In this document: positions 5,276-5,671 of the stretch, in pieces
Numbering within the stretch: position 1 is the stretch's first letter
Layout of the letters: each line of letters starts with the position of its first letter
NCBI GenBank assembly: GCA_013042895.1
Contig: JABDPD010000275.1
Location: forward strand, 1-5,671
DNA: 5,671 bases
Reading direction: 5' to 3'
Source of the DNA: Boseongicola sp.
GTDB taxonomy: Bacteria > Pseudomonadota > Alphaproteobacteria > Rhodobacterales > Rhodobacteraceae
Notes under the pieces: model-generated
Seen by the model: the letters and a program-made list of their open reading frames with translations, nothing else
Databases searched by the model: none
Told to the model about the DNA's origin: nothing
Made by a program: the position numbers and the translations under genes

Positions 5276-5671
5276 ATGAACTACAAGACACTCATATCTG
5301 CGACGGCTGGTGCTGCCTTGCTGCCGACGTTCGCTCTTGCTCAGGACGCGGCTCCTGACATTCAACCTTATATGCTGACCACTCTGTTGTTCCTTGTTGG
5401 TGGTTTCCTCGTGTTCTGGATGGCCGCTGGTTTTGCCATGCTTGAGGCGGGCCTTGTGCGTTCAAAGAACGTTACAATGCAGCTGACAAAGAACATCGCG
5501 TTGTTCTCAATTGCGTCGATCATGTACTGGTTGGTTGGTTTCAACCTGATGTATCCGGGCGATTTTAACGGATACTTTGCGTTCAACTTTGTTCCGACAT
5601 CGCTTGAGCCCGTCGGCCTTGCGGCTGCGGATGCAGCACTTGATTACGCGTCTGTTGGTTCGGACTTCTTC
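5276..5671 (+). CDS. amtB: Ammonium transporter AmtB, N-terminal part (runs off window)
   Basis: AmtB is a trimeric inner-membrane channel that conducts ammonia/ammonium into the cell and is closed by GlnK. Only the first 132 codons are present, open to the last base. Residues 1-22 form a signal peptide ending ALA before Gln23. The first mature helix covers about 33-55, ending in the family hallmark AGFAMLEAGLVRSKN (51-65); the second covers about 72-93 and ends FNLMYPG. A loop of about 35 residues then leads to the start of the third helix at the window edge. The pore residues (Phe gates, twin His, Trp lid) lie mostly beyond the window and cannot be checked. The start is ATG at 5276 with AAAGGGA at 5260-5266. 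Its 25-base distance from glnK indicates co-transcription under nitrogen control. Confidence 0.95.
   Translation, partial: MNYKTLISATAGAALLPTFALAQDAAPDIQPYMLTTLLFLVGGFLVFWMAAGFAMLEAGLVRSKNVTMQLTKNIALFSIASIMYWLVGFNLMYPGDFNGYFAFNFVPTSLEPVGLAAADAALDYASVGSDFF

Noticed and set aside
5368..5586. A 72-codon minus-strand frame opposite amtB.
   Set aside because: The plus strand here encodes the AmtB signature and membrane helices; the antisense product has no support.

Overview
The window is a stretch of ordinary chromosome that most resembles an alphaproteobacterium of the Rhodobacterales (Roseobacter/Rhodobacter group). This rests on remembered protein sequences: the S1 tail, IHF-beta, GlnK and AmtB all match what I know from that group, as does the order rpsA-ihfB-lapA-trpF. 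No database was searched.

The left part (1-2407) reads rightwards. It opens inside rpsA (ribosomal protein S1), which ends in a tandem stop and a strong intrinsic terminator (352-381). A 276-base spacer with several small dyads leads into a compact four-gene run. This is ihfB (IHF beta subunit), a two-helix membrane protein of the LapA/DUF1049 family, trpF (phosphoribosylanthranilate isomerase) and a GNAT acetyltransferase. The gaps are 13 and 25 bases, and the last pair share a 4-base ATGA overlap, so they are probably one transcript. trpB, the usual neighbour of trpF in relatives as I recall, does not follow before the coding strand switches.

The middle (2504-4648) is one large leftward gene for a bifunctional class A penicillin-binding protein (glycosyltransferase plus transpeptidase). 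It converges on the GNAT gene across about 96 bases holding two back-to-back hairpins. Long open frames on the opposite strand within it are coding shadows.

The right part (4649-5671) starts with an AT-rich divergent spacer carrying nested inverted repeats, a near-consensus IHF site and an 11-base tandem repeat. It then enters glnK-amtB, the PII signal protein and its ammonium channel, which work together in nitrogen sensing. GlnK is taken to start at 4912, not at an upstream in-frame GTG. amtB runs off the window end after its signal peptide and first two membrane helices.

I found no mobile element, CRISPR array, tRNA or rRNA, and no sign of a new multi-gene system. The points most worth a second look are the glnK control region, the hairpin block between the convergent genes and the GNAT gene coupled to trpF.
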